64,000 nt of DNA from contig NZ_WWHU01000001.1 in assembly GCF_009862785.1 (NCBI RefSeq), positions 744,001-808,000 of the forward strand. The letters are read 5' to 3'. This document shows positions 1 to 7,818 of the stretch, in pieces. The stretch's first letter is position 1. Each line of letters starts with the position of its first letter. A model generated the notes under the pieces. That model was not told the origin of the DNA and did not search any database. It was given only the letters and a program-made list of their open reading frames with translations. The position numbers and the translations under genes are program-made. The stretch is from Gordonia sp. SID5947 (GTDB taxonomy: Bacteria > Actinomycetota > Actinomycetes > Mycobacteriales > Mycobacteriaceae).

Positions 1-1340
1 GGATGGACGTGGAGAAGACGGTCCCCGCGCCGGAGACCGATGGTGACGACGACACCGAGGCCGAGCCGACCACCGAGATCGTCAGCGAGACCATCAACTC
101 GCAGAAGGCGTTGTGGGCCAAATCCTCCGACGAGGTGACCGAGCAGGAGTACCACGAGTTCTACCGTCACGTCAGTCACGCCTGGGATGAGCCGCTCGAG
201 GTCATCACGCTGAAGGCGGAGGGCACCTTCGAGTACCAGGCGCTGCTCTTCATCCCGACGCAGGCGCCCTTCGACCTGTTCATGCGGGAACGGACCTCGG
301 GCGTTCAGCTCTACGTCAAGCGCGTCTTCATCATGGACGACTGCGAGGAGCTCATCCCGGAGTACCTCCGCTTCGTGAAGGGCGTGGTCGACGCGTCCGA
401 CCTGTCGCTCAACGTCTCGCGAGAGATCCTGCAGCAGGACCGCCAGATCAGGGCGATCCGTCGCCGACTCACCAAGCGAGTGATCTCGACGGTCAGCGAC
501 ATGCGCGGCTCGCGGCCGGATGACTACCGCACGTTCTGGCAGAACTTCGGCCGGGTGTGGAAGGAGGGGCTGGTCAACGACCTCGACAATCGAGATGCCG
601 TCCTCAAGGCGTCGTCGTTCGAGTCGACGGATTCCGCTGAGGATCTCACCACGCTGGCCGACTATGTCGCGCGGCTGCGCGGTGGGCAGGACACCATCTA
701 TTACATGACGGGCGAGACCCGCCAGCAGATCGAGAACTCACCGCACATCGAGGCGTTTCGTGCGAAGGGGATCGAGGTCCTCCTGCTGACCGATCCGGTG
801 GACGAGATGTGGGTGACCAGCGGTCTGGAGTTCGAGGGCAAGTCCTTCACCTCGATCGCCAAGGGTGCGGTGGACCTCGACGATGTCGATGCCGCGTCGA
901 CCGACGACGCCGACACCGAAAAAGCCAAGGCGGACAAGGAAAAGCAGGCCGAGGAGTTCTCGGGCCTGCTGGACTGGCTCGCCGAGACCCTCTCCGAGGA
1001 TGTCAACGAGGCTCGTATCTCGTCCCGGCTCACGGAGTCGGCGGCATGCCTGGTCGGCGACACGTTCTCGATGTCGCCGCAGCTGGAGAAGCTCTATCGT
1101 GCGTCGGGGCAGGAGCTACCGAAGACGAAGCGGGCCCTCGAGATCAACGCGGGTCATCCGCTGATCGCCGGTTTGAACGACGCCTTCCGGTCCTCCGACG
1201 ACCACGAGCCCCTCACTGCGACAGCGAAATTGATCTATGGAATGGCGGTGATCGCCGAGGGAGGTGAGCTCGGCGATCCGGCCGAGTTCGCCAAGTTGCT
1301 CGCAGGCACACTGACCGAGTCGCTCGGTTCCGCGTCCTGA
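1..1340 (+). CDS. htpG: Molecular chaperone HtpG (Hsp90), 3' part
   Basis: This is the C-terminal part of bacterial Hsp90, a dimeric cytosolic ATP-driven chaperone. The 5' end lies outside the window. About 445 residues are present of a family total near 630-650, so the N-terminal ATP-binding GHKL domain is mostly missing. The visible part begins with a very acidic linker, then the middle domain (ALWAKSSDEVTEQEY, LFIPTQAPFDLF, LYVKRVFIMDD, SLNVSREILQQD, the last holding the conserved middle-domain arginine region), then the C-terminal dimerisation domain. The methionine at position 3 is internal to the gene and should not be taken as a start. The gene converges on the minus-strand kinase 32 bp downstream. 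Identification is secure from motif order; nothing looks damaged. Confidence 0.97.
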   Translation, partial: MDVEKTVPAPETDGDDDTEAEPTTEIVSETINSQKALWAKSSDEVTEQEYHEFYRHVSHAWDEPLEVITLKAEGTFEYQALLFIPTQAPFDLFMRERTSGVQLYVKRVFIMDDCEELIPEYLRFVKGVVDASDLSLNVSREILQQDRQIRAIRRRLTKRVISTVSDMRGSRPDDYRTFWQNFGRVWKEGLVNDLDNRDAVLKASSFESTDSAEDLTTLADYVARLRGGQDTIYYMTGETRQQIENSPHIEAFRAKGIEVLLLTDPVDEMWVTSGLEFEGKSFTSIAKGAVDLDDVDAASTDDADTEKAKADKEKQAEEFSGLLDWLAETLSEDVNEARISSRLTESAACLVGDTFSMSPQLEKLYRASGQELPKTKRALEINAGHPLIAGLNDAFRSSDDHEPLTATAKLIYGMAVIAEGGELGDPAEFAKLLAGTLTESLGSAS

Positions 1341-1372
1341 GGGCTCAGACCTGCGGACCGGCCGGGACCCCG

Positions 1373-2290
1373 TTACGCGCGGTGCACCTGGCCGGTCAGC
1401 GGATGTCCCGACGGTAGGTCGAGCAGCAGCCCGACGCCGTCGAGTGGTTCGCCATGCGGCGCCTCGACGGCGACACCCGGCACTGCGCCGCCGAGCAGTT
1501 CGACGAACCGTGTTCGGATCTGCTCGTTGCGGGTCAGCACCTGACCCATCCAGCTGACCCGCGCCTGCTCGTCGCGCCGGTGCCCGCTGCGGCGCAGTGC
1601 GGCCGAGACCGAGGCGGCCAGCTCAGCGGCCGCCCGGTCGTTGATCGCGAGAGCGACCTGGTCACCGGCGCGGGCCGCATCGTCGACCGCCTTGGCGAAT
1701 CCGGCGGTACGACGCACCCGATCGCTGTCTCCCTGCAACGCCATGTAGAGCTCGGGCAGCGGTCCGAACCGTTCGCGCGCCGACGACTCGAGTCGGGTTT
1801 CGGGCCCTCGGCCGTCGAAGGAGCGCAGGGCCGCCTCGAGACCTGCCCGTCCGATCCAATATGCGCTCCCGGCATCGCCGACCAGGTGGCCCCAGCCGTC
1901 CACACGCGCGGTGCCGGACCGGCCGACCCCGAGGGTGACGACACCGGTGCCCACCGCCGTCACGGCGCCGAGCGACAGGCCGTTGGCCGCGAGGTACGCC
2001 GACACCGAGTCGTGGGCCAGCGCGACCGAACCGATGCCGAGGTCGGCCACCGCGTCTCGAAGCTCCTCCGGGCGCGTCGCGTCCGGGGTGAGCCCTGAGA
2101 CGCCTGCCGCCAATTCGTCCACCGAACTTCCTGCCGCAGCGAGTATTTCGCTTGCCGCACGGGCGATCTGCGGGACCACCGGCCGGTCGGTCCGGATTGG
2201 TCCCGCGGCGTGATCGGTGCTCGACGTCTGACCGACGATCCGCACGCGAGTCCCGGTCTGCCCACCGTCGAGCAGGATACGTCGTGCCAT
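1373..2290 (-). CDS. BadF/BadG/BcrA/BcrD-type ATPase, probable N-acetylglucosamine-like kinase
   Basis: This 305-residue protein has the actin-like ATPase (ASKHA) fold of the BadF/BadG/BcrA/BcrD family, whose short members phosphorylate N-acetylglucosamine or related amino sugars. The phosphate-1 motif is LLDGGQTGTRVR near residues 6-17. A second glycine-rich phosphate loop is AVGTGVVTLGVG near residue 115, followed by GDAGSAYWIGRAGLEA, typical of the sugar kinases rather than of the larger benzoyl-CoA reductase activators. No partner transporter or deacetylase is adjacent, so the substrate is inferred only from family. The hypothetical gene at 2395 lies upstream on the same strand about 100 bp away and could share its transcript. 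Confidence 0.8.
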   Translation of the reverse strand: MARRILLDGGQTGTRVRIVGQTSSTDHAAGPIRTDRPVVPQIARAASEILAAAGSSVDELAAGVSGLTPDATRPEELRDAVADLGIGSVALAHDSVSAYLAANGLSLGAVTAVGTGVVTLGVGRSGTARVDGWGHLVGDAGSAYWIGRAGLEAALRSFDGRGPETRLESSARERFGPLPELYMALQGDSDRVRRTAGFAKAVDDAARAGDQVALAINDRAAAELAASVSAALRRSGHRRDEQARVSWMGQVLTRNEQIRTRFVELLGGAVPGVAVEAPHGEPLDGVGLLLDLPSGHPLTGQVHRA

Positions 2291-2394
2291 GACCGTCCGA
2301 TCTCCGTGTGGCTTTGTGCCGGTGTCGGGTCACCGGCACTCACGGGTCAAGCTACCCGGCCTGCAGGCCCGTTCCAACGGCCGGCGACTGCGCG

Positions 2395-2835
2395 TCAGGC
2401 AGCCGAGTCGGTGGCTACCGTCAGCGGGACCAGCTCCACGTCGTTCGCACGATGGATCGGGTGCAGGGTCACGCCATGGCGGACGGCGTCGTCGGTCAGT
2501 ACGCGTGCCCAGGCCATGTCGTCATCGGTCACACCGTCGCTGCCCGGCCGGGACAGCAGCAGGGCGACGGACAGATCCGGCATCTCTGCGAGTGTCTCCG
2601 CCAGACGGCTCATCAGGATGTCGGAGAGAAACGGGTCAGGACTCGTGGGAATCGGCAATTGGTTCAGTGCGGGCGCCTGGAGGTGATCGGCGTCGATGAA
2701 CGTGAACCACAACAGGACTTCGGAGAAGCCGAGCGGCTCCATCAGCAGACGCCAGCGTCGGTGGAGGTCGACGGCCGTGTAGATGGGATCGTGGGCGGTA
2801 CTGATGTCGGGTCGCGCAGAGTTGTCATGTGTCAT
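2395..2835 (-). CDS. Hypothetical protein
   Basis: I do not recognise a family. The product is about 146 residues, acidic, without membrane segments or signal peptide. It contains a hydrophobic aromatic stretch (GFSEVLLWFTFIDADHL) near residue 35 and a second core around LSVALLLSRPGSD, suggesting a small soluble alpha/beta domain. I chose the ATG at 2835 (MTHDNSARPD); an ATG at 2850 would add five residues. It lies just upstream of, and in line with, the sugar kinase gene, and is divergent from the deazaflavin oxidoreductase at 2962. The reading frame is clean and its codon choice matches its neighbours, so it is likely a real gene. Confidence 0.65.
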   Translation of the reverse strand: MTHDNSARPDISTAHDPIYTAVDLHRRWRLLMEPLGFSEVLLWFTFIDADHLQAPALNQLPIPTSPDPFLSDILMSRLAETLAEMPDLSVALLLSRPGSDGVTDDDMAWARVLTDDAVRHGVTLHPIHRANDVELVPLTVATDSAA

Positions 2836-2961
2836 GCCGCGATCATTCACCGCCCGGCACGGATGTGAGATCGGCCATCCACAGGTCTCGCGGCCTGTGG
2901 ATATGGGTGTGGCGCGGCACGCCGAGGTGAAGCAGCGGCGGTCGAATGCAACACTTGGGGC

Positions 2962-3438
2962 ATGGGCGCCCTCACGCCGTTGGCGATCAAGATCGGTTCC
3001 ATCAGTTGGATGCCACGACTGCTACCGCAGATCGTCGTGGTCGACAGTGCGGTGCAACGGATCACCGGCCAGAAGTACGGTTTGCTCGACATCGGTGGAC
3101 TGCCGAACATCACGCTGCGGGTCGCCGGCAGACGCAGTGGGGTGGTGCGGTCGACCCGCCTGCTGGCGGTGCCGACCGAGAACGGCTGGCTGATCGCCGG
3201 ATCGTATTTCGGGGGGCCACGTATGCCGCAGTGGGTCTTCAATCTGCGCTCCGCGGACACCGCCGAGGTCGGCCATCATGGGCAGTACGAGACGGTGACG
3301 TGGCGCGAGCTCGACGGCGACGAACGCGGCAAGGCGTGGGCGAGGATGGTCGAGGTCTGGCCCAACTTCGACCTCTACGTCGCACGAACAGAGCGTGAGA
3401 TCCCGGTCTTCCTGCTCGAGCCGGTCGCTCTGGTCTGA
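2962..3438 (+). CDS. Nitroreductase/deazaflavin (F420)-dependent oxidoreductase, DDN family
   Basis: This 158-residue protein belongs to the DDN-like split-barrel family, which uses reduced coenzyme F420 in mycobacteria and relatives. Supporting motifs are LDIGGLPNITLRVAGRRSG near residue 42, RSTRLLAVPTENGWLIAGSYFGG near 64, WVFNLRSADTAEV near 92 and the final WPNFDLYVARTERE.IPVFLLEP block near 133, all in the family order. The N-terminus is a short hydrophobic/basic helix, as in membrane-associated DDN proteins. It stands alone on the plus strand between minus-strand genes and converges with the crotonase gene. The natural substrate is unknown; quinones and unsaturated lipids are known for relatives. 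Confidence 0.85.
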   Translation: MGALTPLAIKIGSISWMPRLLPQIVVVDSAVQRITGQKYGLLDIGGLPNITLRVAGRRSGVVRSTRLLAVPTENGWLIAGSYFGGPRMPQWVFNLRSADTAEVGHHGQYETVTWRELDGDERGKAWARMVEVWPNFDLYVARTEREIPVFLLEPVALV

Positions 3439-3494
3439 TGCGGGTGCGGGACCGCCCGCCGGGGAGAGACCCGCGGCGGACGGTGGCTCCGCGC

Positions 3495-4322
3495 TCAGGC
3501 GCCCCGGAACTCCGGGGGCCGCTTCTCGAACACGGCGCTGATGGCTTCGGTGAGGTCGTCGCTCGGCAGGAAGGCAGAGTTCCACGCCGCGACGTACCGG
3601 AGGCTGTCGTCGACGGCCGGGCGCCGGCTGTGATCGAGCACCGACTTCACGCCCTGCACCACCAACGGCGGATTCGCGGCGATCTCGGCTGCGGTCGCTC
3701 GCGCCGCGGCCAGCACGCCGTCGCGATCCGGTAGGACATCGTTCACCAGTCCGATCCGCAACGCGTGATCGGCGTCGATGTCCTTGCCGGTCAGCGCGAG
3801 TTCACGCAGATGTCCGTCGCCGATGATCTGGGGCAGGCGTGCGAAGCTGCCGACATCGGCGACCATGGCCACCTTGACCTCGCGCACGCTGAACTTGGCG
3901 TCGGCAGCCGCATACCGGATGTCGGCTGCACTGATCAGGTCGACGCCGCCACCGATGCACCAGCCCGACACCGCCGCCACGACGGGCTTGCGGCAGTCGG
4001 CCACGGCCGAGATCGCGCCCTGCATGCGACGCACCATGTCGTGGAACTCGGTCCGCGGACGCGCTTTGGCGCCTTCGGCGAGCACCGTTCCGAGGTCGCC
4101 CGCCATCGCCGGAAGGTCGAGACCGTAGGAGAAGTGAGATCCCGCTCCGGTCAGGACGATCGCGCGCACGTCGTCGTCACGATCGAGCTGCGCACAGATC
4201 TCGGGGAGTTCGCGCCAGAAATCAGGCCCCATCGCGTTGCCCTTACCCGGCCCTGTCAAGGTCACCTCCGCGACGAACTCGGAGATCGAGACCTCGAACG
4301 CATTCCACTGTTGATCGTTCAT
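3495..4322 (-). CDS. Enoyl-CoA hydratase/isomerase family, probable delta3,5-delta2,4-dienoyl-CoA isomerase
   Basis: This is a 275-residue crotonase-fold protein. The oxyanion-hole segments are SHFSYGLDL (residues 62-70) and SGWCIGGGVDL (119-129). Three acidic residues, D128, E148 and D156, sit at the spacing (20 and 8 residues) of the catalytic D176, E196 and D204 of mammalian dienoyl-CoA isomerase. The surrounding text VREVKVAMVADVGSFARLP also follows that enzyme. It is therefore more likely to move double bonds in odd-position unsaturated fatty acyl-CoA than to be a plain hydratase. The CMD-family gene lies 42 bp upstream in the same direction, suggesting one transcript starting at the palindrome at 4855. 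Confidence 0.85.
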   Translation of the reverse strand: MNDQQWNAFEVSISEFVAEVTLTGPGKGNAMGPDFWRELPEICAQLDRDDDVRAIVLTGAGSHFSYGLDLPAMAGDLGTVLAEGAKARPRTEFHDMVRRMQGAISAVADCRKPVVAAVSGWCIGGGVDLISAADIRYAAADAKFSVREVKVAMVADVGSFARLPQIIGDGHLRELALTGKDIDADHALRIGLVNDVLPDRDGVLAAARATAAEIAANPPLVVQGVKSVLDHSRRPAVDDSLRYVAAWNSAFLPSDDLTEAISAVFEKRPPEFRGA

Positions 4323-4364
4323 GGTGGTGAGGCTACCGGGCGGTGCGATCGGGCACAGTGGCGG

Positions 4365-4838
4365 TCAGATCGACAATCGGCACGCCTGGCCCACGTCCAG
4401 AACGCGGAGGGCGCGTCCCTGACCCAGCCACAACGCGCACGACAACGCCAGATCGACGACCAGTTCGTCCGACAGGACGGTGCAACACCGTTCCCAGAAG
4501 TGCTCGTCTTCGCGCAGACCTATGTGATCGGTCGCGAATCGATGGGCGAAGTCCGCTGCGACGCGTTCACCATCGGAGTACCCGGGCCAGGTGGCCCACT
4601 CGCCGACATGACGATAGAACTCTTCGTCGAGCCCGCTGGCCTCGGCGCGGGTGTTGCGGCACACGGCGCATTCGTTGTGACCCGCGATCACCATTCGTGC
4701 CAGCTCGCGAGTGCGCGGGTCGAGCCGGCTCTTGTTGTAGACCGCGTCGGCATAGGAGCCGAGCGCACCTCCGAGCGCCGGCGAGAGGCCGAGCCACCCG
4801 ATGATGTCGTCGTCTGCGAAGTCGCCGATCCGTGCCAT
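4365..4838 (-). CDS. Carboxymuconolactone decarboxylase/AhpD-like protein
   Basis: The 157-residue protein has the all-helical CMD/AhpD fold, with the redox CxxC pair at C57 and C60 (HNECAVC) and the preceding helix DPRTRELARMVIAGHNE typical of the family. Members act as peroxidase-like thiol proteins or decarboxylases; here the CxxC favours a thiol-disulfide role, but the substrate is not evident. The start ATG at 4838 is 16 bp downstream of a 10-bp-arm palindrome, so its transcription is probably under that repressor. It precedes the dienoyl-CoA isomerase-like gene and is divergent from the thioesterase at 4967. Confidence 0.8.
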   Translation of the reverse strand: MARIGDFADDDIIGWLGLSPALGGALGSYADAVYNKSRLDPRTRELARMVIAGHNECAVCRNTRAEASGLDEEFYRHVGEWATWPGYSDGERVAADFAHRFATDHIGLREDEHFWERCCTVLSDELVVDLALSCALWLGQGRALRVLDVGQACRLSI

Positions 4839-4854
4839 GGCGCAAGCCTAGCAA

Positions 4855-4876
4855 GAACGAGAACGTGTTCTCGTTC
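4855..4876. promoter_or_regulatory. Perfect palindrome, probable repressor operator (KstR-like core)
   Basis: Two 10-bp arms, GAACGAGAAC and GTTCTCGTTC, flank a 2-bp centre (GT). The site lies between the divergent CMD gene (start 4838) and thioesterase gene (start 4967). The inner core AGAAC-N2-GTTCT recurs at 22480-22491. From memory, the mycobacterial lipid/cholesterol repressor KstR recognises a palindrome with an AAC-N2-GTT core, so a KstR-like TetR regulator is the best guess. No KstR gene is in this window. Confidence 0.65.
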
Positions 4877-4966
4877 GATCACGATGGTCGTCACCGACAC
4901 CATGAGGTGCTTCGCCGGTGGGATAGCGTGGGTTTTCGGGCCCTGTCGAACAGTGCGAGGTGAACG

Positions 4967-5623
4967 ATGAGCGGGTACATCACCGAGGAGATCCCGGCCG
5001 AGGAGTTGACGCGGCAGATCGAGCGGGCGAGGGAGATCGGCGACAGTGTGCGCTCCCTGGTCGCCGCGACGGTGGTGACGGACGTCGACGACGACGATCT
5101 CGCCGAAGCGCGTCGGCACATCGATGCGGCCACGGAGATCCTCGAGCGACGCCGGATCGATGCGTCGTTCGGCTTGCGCTTCAACTCCGATGGGCGGCTG
5201 CGGAACTGGGGAAATGCGGTGGAGGGTATCCGCAATCCGATCGCACCGCCCGTCGAGTTCCACGCCGAGCCCGACCACGTCTGGTCGGAGTTACACCTCG
5301 GACCGCAGTACGAGGGCCCTCCCGGGTTGGTGCACGGTGGGGTCATCGCACTCATTCTCGATCAGGTTCTCGGCAATGCGGCAGTGAATGCTGGGGCGCC
5401 CGGCATGACGGGGACCTTGACGATCCGCTACCGGAAGGGGACGCCGCTCGGATCCCTCCGCGTCGAGGGTCGCCTGGACCGCACCGAGGGTCACAAATCG
5501 TTTGCCAGCGGGACGATCTCGACTGCCGACGGTCTGTGCGCCGAGGCCGAGGGCATCTTCATCATGCCCCGATGGGCCCGCGGTCTCGACGCGAGCCGGC
5601 AGATGGGTGTCGGCGACGCGTGA
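4967..5623 (+). CDS. PaaI/hotdog-fold acyl-CoA thioesterase family protein
   Basis: The product is 218 residues. The C-terminal half is a hotdog-fold thioesterase domain, with the HGG active-site loop and helix GPPGLVHGGVIALILDQVLG near residue 120 and the strand GTLTIRYRKGTPLGSLRVEG near 148. The N-terminal 80 residues are a charged helical extension (EEIPAEELTRQIERAREIGD). It probably hydrolyses an acyl-CoA in the cytosol. The ATG at 4967 follows a GAGGTGA ribosome site by about 5 bases. It is divergent from the CMD/crotonase pair across the palindrome at 4855, so all three may answer to one regulator. The exact acyl chain cannot be told. Confidence 0.82.
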   Translation: MSGYITEEIPAEELTRQIERAREIGDSVRSLVAATVVTDVDDDDLAEARRHIDAATEILERRRIDASFGLRFNSDGRLRNWGNAVEGIRNPIAPPVEFHAEPDHVWSELHLGPQYEGPPGLVHGGVIALILDQVLGNAAVNAGAPGMTGTLTIRYRKGTPLGSLRVEGRLDRTEGHKSFASGTISTADGLCAEAEGIFIMPRWARGLDASRQMGVGDA

Positions 5624-5637
5624 GCGCGAGCCGTCTA

Positions 5638-5752
5638 CACCGCTGGCCGAGCCTGCATCCCCGCTGGTCGAGTTGTCTGTCACCGCTGGCCGAGCCTGCA
5701 TCCCCGCTGGTCGAGTAGTCCCGAGCCGCCAGGCGAGGGACGTATCGAGACC
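5638..5752. repeat. Intergenic repeat element with tandem 36-bp units, running into a methyltransferase 3' end
   Basis: A 36-bp unit beginning CACCGCTGGCCGAGCCTGCA occurs identically at 5638-5673 and 5681-5716, seven bases apart. The second copy continues into an imperfect inverted repeat (GTCCCGAGC and GCGAGGGAC arms) ending TATCGAGACCA near 5752. I recall sequences of the CTGGTCGAG...TATCGAGACC type as abundant intergenic repeats in Gordonia- and Rhodococcus-like genomes; that is recollection, not a search. The element supplies the last codons and the stop codon (5680-5682) of the minus-strand methyltransferase. Confidence 0.8.
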
Positions 5753-6171
5753 ACTGCCGCCGTCCCGTCCGGCACGTCGACCCACAGCTGACCGTTCGGG
5801 ACGAGTACATCCTGCACCCGCACCAGTGCCGCCGCAGCGATCTCTGGATGACGGCCGTCGAAGGCGCCCACCCGAATCGCGAAGGCGAGGTCGAACGGTG
5901 GCGTCTGATCCGGCAGCCTGAGTTCTTCGACTGCCGCACAACAGAACTCTATGACTCCCGACGCGATCAGGTCGGTCGACCCGCTGATCGCCCGGCGAAT
6001 GGCGCGCTCTGATCTGTCGATGGCCAGCACATGGCCGAGTGGTCCGACACGACGCGCCACTTCGCGTGCCGCGGCACCGGGACCGCACCCTACTTCGAGC
6101 ACTCGAATGCCCGGGCGGAGCGGGAGGGCGTCGACGACGGCGGCCAGACGGTCGGAAAGTGGACGCCGCAT
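5680..6171 (-). CDS. Class I SAM-dependent methyltransferase, 3' end replaced by repeat sequence
   Basis: The 163-residue product has the Rossmann methyltransferase core: motif I RVLEVGCGPGAAAREVA near residue 22, the acidic end of strand 2 (VLAIDRSERAI) near 46, and motif IV region PPFDLAFAIRVGAFDGRHPEI near 97. The final ~20 residues (from about VVSIRPSPGGSGLL) are translated from the intergenic repeat, so the original C-terminus is lost; whether the protein is active is doubtful. I chose ATG 6171, which overlaps the stop of the upstream reductase gene as TGATG; an in-frame ATG at 6216 would lie inside that gene. It is the last of three coupled genes starting at 7662. Substrate unknown. Confidence 0.75.
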   Translation of the reverse strand: MRRPLSDRLAAVVDALPLRPGIRVLEVGCGPGAAAREVARRVGPLGHVLAIDRSERAIRRAISGSTDLIASGVIEFCCAAVEELRLPDQTPPFDLAFAIRVGAFDGRHPEIAAAALVRVQDVLVPNGQLWVDVPDGTAAVVSIRPSPGGSGLLDQRGCRLGQR

Positions 6172-6727
6172 CACTCCGCCGGCTTCCGTGGCCCCACCAC
6201 GCCATACCGTGCGCACACGAAGGCACGATTGCGGTCGACCTCGAGGAGCTCCAGGTCGAATCGCCGTGGGAACAGCGGCCGTCCGGCACCGAGGGTGACC
6301 GGAGCGATGGACACGATCACCTCGTCGAGCAATCCGGCCTCGGCGAACTGGCCTGCCAGATCACCACCCCGACAACCCAGATGTCCTTGCCGACCGCTGC
6401 CTCGACCAGCGCATCATGATGGTGTTCCGGTGTACCGGAGACGATCCGGATCGACTCCGAGATCGGGGTGAGGTCGCGGTGAGTGAACAGGAAACACGGA
6501 ATGTCGTACGGCCACGGGTTCCCTTCGGCCATCTCGTGGTCGAGCAGCCATCGGTAGGTCGTCGCGCCCATCACGAGACATCCGATGTCAGCGATGAAGG
6601 CGCCGTAGTTCATTGCACCCTCCTCGTCGATCGGCTGTGTGAGAAGCCAATCGAGAGAGTCGTTCTCGTCGGCGAGGTAGCCGTCGAGCGTGCTTGCGGT
6701 GTAGTAGCGAACTCTGGTGGGGTTCAT
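6171..6727 (-). pseudogene. Dihydrofolate reductase/RibD C-terminal family protein, one-base frameshift
   Basis: Two frames together encode a 185-residue RibD_C/DHFR-family protein of normal length. The first part runs from ATG 6727 (RVRYYTASTLDGYLADEN) to DIWVVG. The family's glycine loop GGGDLAGQFAEAGLLDE and the end (VTLGAGRPLFPRRF...) then continue in another frame to the stop at 6171. The break is at a run of four C on the plus strand (6367-6370) where five would restore the frame. Total length is 3n+2, consistent with a single missing base. The start overlaps the AraC-type gene's stop as ATGA, and the restored stop overlaps the methyltransferase start as TGATG. This conserved coupling argues that the gene was recently intact or is intact and misread. 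Confidence 0.85.
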
Positions 6728-7662
6728 GCGAATCCTCCGGATCGATGTCGATGCCACATGATGGGGTCGGGGTCGAGCGGTTGCACATCGATTCCAGCGT
6801 CGGCGAGCATCCACCGGACTAATTGGCGACGATGCGCGGAGAAGGTCAGGACGTGTGACCAGATCTGTGACAGGAGAAAGGATTCCGGAGGCTCGCAGAT
6901 GGCGTCGACGATGCGGTCGGCCCACGCCGCACGCCGCTCGATGTCTCGGGTCAATGCGAGCCATCGGGGCGCGATCTCCTCGTGCAACTCGATCAGTGCA
7001 GGCACGTCGTGGGGGCCGTCGAGGCCCGGTTCGTCGGCTCCGTCGATACTTGCCATCCAGGGGGCCTTGTCGGCGACGAGGTGCGTGAGGACGTCGGCGA
7101 TCGTCTCGTCCGGGCCGGCCCAGGACAGGACACGGTGTCCGGGCAACCGGACCTCGGCATAGGGGGCATCATCGATGTCCTTGGCGGCGGCCAGCAGCGC
7201 ATCGATGTCGTCGAGATCGTGGCGCACCATCAATGCCACCACATTGCCGGCGGACTCTTCGGACGGCCCGCCGTTGTCGATGTAGAGAACGGTCGGGGAG
7301 TGGAAGTGGATGCCGTTCGGTGACGGCAGCCAGTGGCCGTGCTCGGTGCGCGATCCGGAACGGCTCGGCGGATGACCGTATGCCCGGGTGAATGCACGAG
7401 CGAAGCCCTCGACCGACTCATACCCCGACGCGAACGCGGTATCGGTGACCGACTGTCCGCGCTGCAACTGCCATGCCGCGCGCTCGAGCATCACGCGCCG
7501 TCGGAGTGCGACCGGGGATTCGCCGGTGTGGCGCGCGAGCTGACGACTGAAATGGAACGCCGACGCGTGGGCGCCCGTCGCCATGTCATCGAGCGTGTGG
7601 TGTTCGTCGTCGAGTACCGCATCGAGGAGTTCGCGTATCCGGTCGCGACCGGTCTCTGTCAT
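6724..7662 (-). CDS. AraC-family regulator fused to a DinB-like domain
   Basis: The 312-residue protein starts with an AraC-type double helix-turn-helix (residues about 5-105: FHFSRQLARHTGESPVALRRRV, then VTDTAFASGYESVEGFARAF and YGHPPS). A linker with a short sheet segment (NGIHFHSPTVLYIDNGG) follows, then from about residue 148 a helical DinB/DfsB-like domain (MVRHDLDDIDALLAAAKDID, final SQIWSHVLTFSAHRRQLVRWML with the metal-ligand-type histidines). Such fusions pair DNA binding with a four-helix sensor or enzyme domain. Its stop overlaps the start of the reductase gene (ATGA), so it heads a three-gene unit it may itself control. It is divergent from the amidohydrolase at 7819. Confidence 0.85.
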   Translation of the reverse strand: MTETGRDRIRELLDAVLDDEHHTLDDMATGAHASAFHFSRQLARHTGESPVALRRRVMLERAAWQLQRGQSVTDTAFASGYESVEGFARAFTRAYGHPPSRSGSRTEHGHWLPSPNGIHFHSPTVLYIDNGGPSEESAGNVVALMVRHDLDDIDALLAAAKDIDDAPYAEVRLPGHRVLSWAGPDETIADVLTHLVADKAPWMASIDGADEPGLDGPHDVPALIELHEEIAPRWLALTRDIERRAAWADRIVDAICEPPESFLLSQIWSHVLTFSAHRRQLVRWMLADAGIDVQPLDPDPIMWHRHRSGGFA

Positions 7663-7782
7663 GTGATCAGTATCCGTCGTCGGACGGTCGCCGTGCCCGA
7701 CCGTTCTTGCTCACCGCGTACCGCGATCGGTCGCGGGCGAGTTGGTCGGGTGTACAAAAACTCGAATATGTCTACTGGATCG

Positions 7783-7812
7783 TTGACATGGATTCGCGAA
7801 CACGTCTCTAAT
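7783..7812 (+). promoter_or_regulatory. Consensus promoter for a leaderless amidohydrolase mRNA
   Basis: A perfect -35 hexamer TTGACA (7783-7788), an 18-bp spacer and a -10 hexamer TCTAAT (7807-7812) are followed after six bases by the GTG start codon at 7819. Transcription would begin at or next to the start codon, giving a leaderless message, which is common in mycobacteria and relatives. The promoter fixes the choice of start. Confidence 0.72.
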
Positions 7813-7818
7813 GGTCGA

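Noticed and set aside
3440..3490. A GC-rich possible hairpin between the DDN-like and crotonase genes as a terminator
   Set aside because: The arms (CCGCCCGCCGGG and CCCGCGGCGG) pair only imperfectly, so I do not list it.
3765..4970. A 400-codon open frame on the plus strand opposite the crotonase and CMD genes
   Set aside because: Its translation has no family motifs and is low-complexity in R/G/H. The minus-strand genes beneath it have clear catalytic residues, so it is an antisense shadow common in GC-rich DNA.
5638..5716. The two 36-bp units as the start of a CRISPR array
   Set aside because: Only two units with a 7-bp spacer, no cas genes, and the sequence continues into a known-looking intergenic repeat.
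7768..7818. ATG at 7768 as the amidohydrolase start
   Set aside because: It lies upstream of the -35 element, and the encoded residues do not belong to the amidohydrolase sandwich; GTG 7819 fits the promoter.
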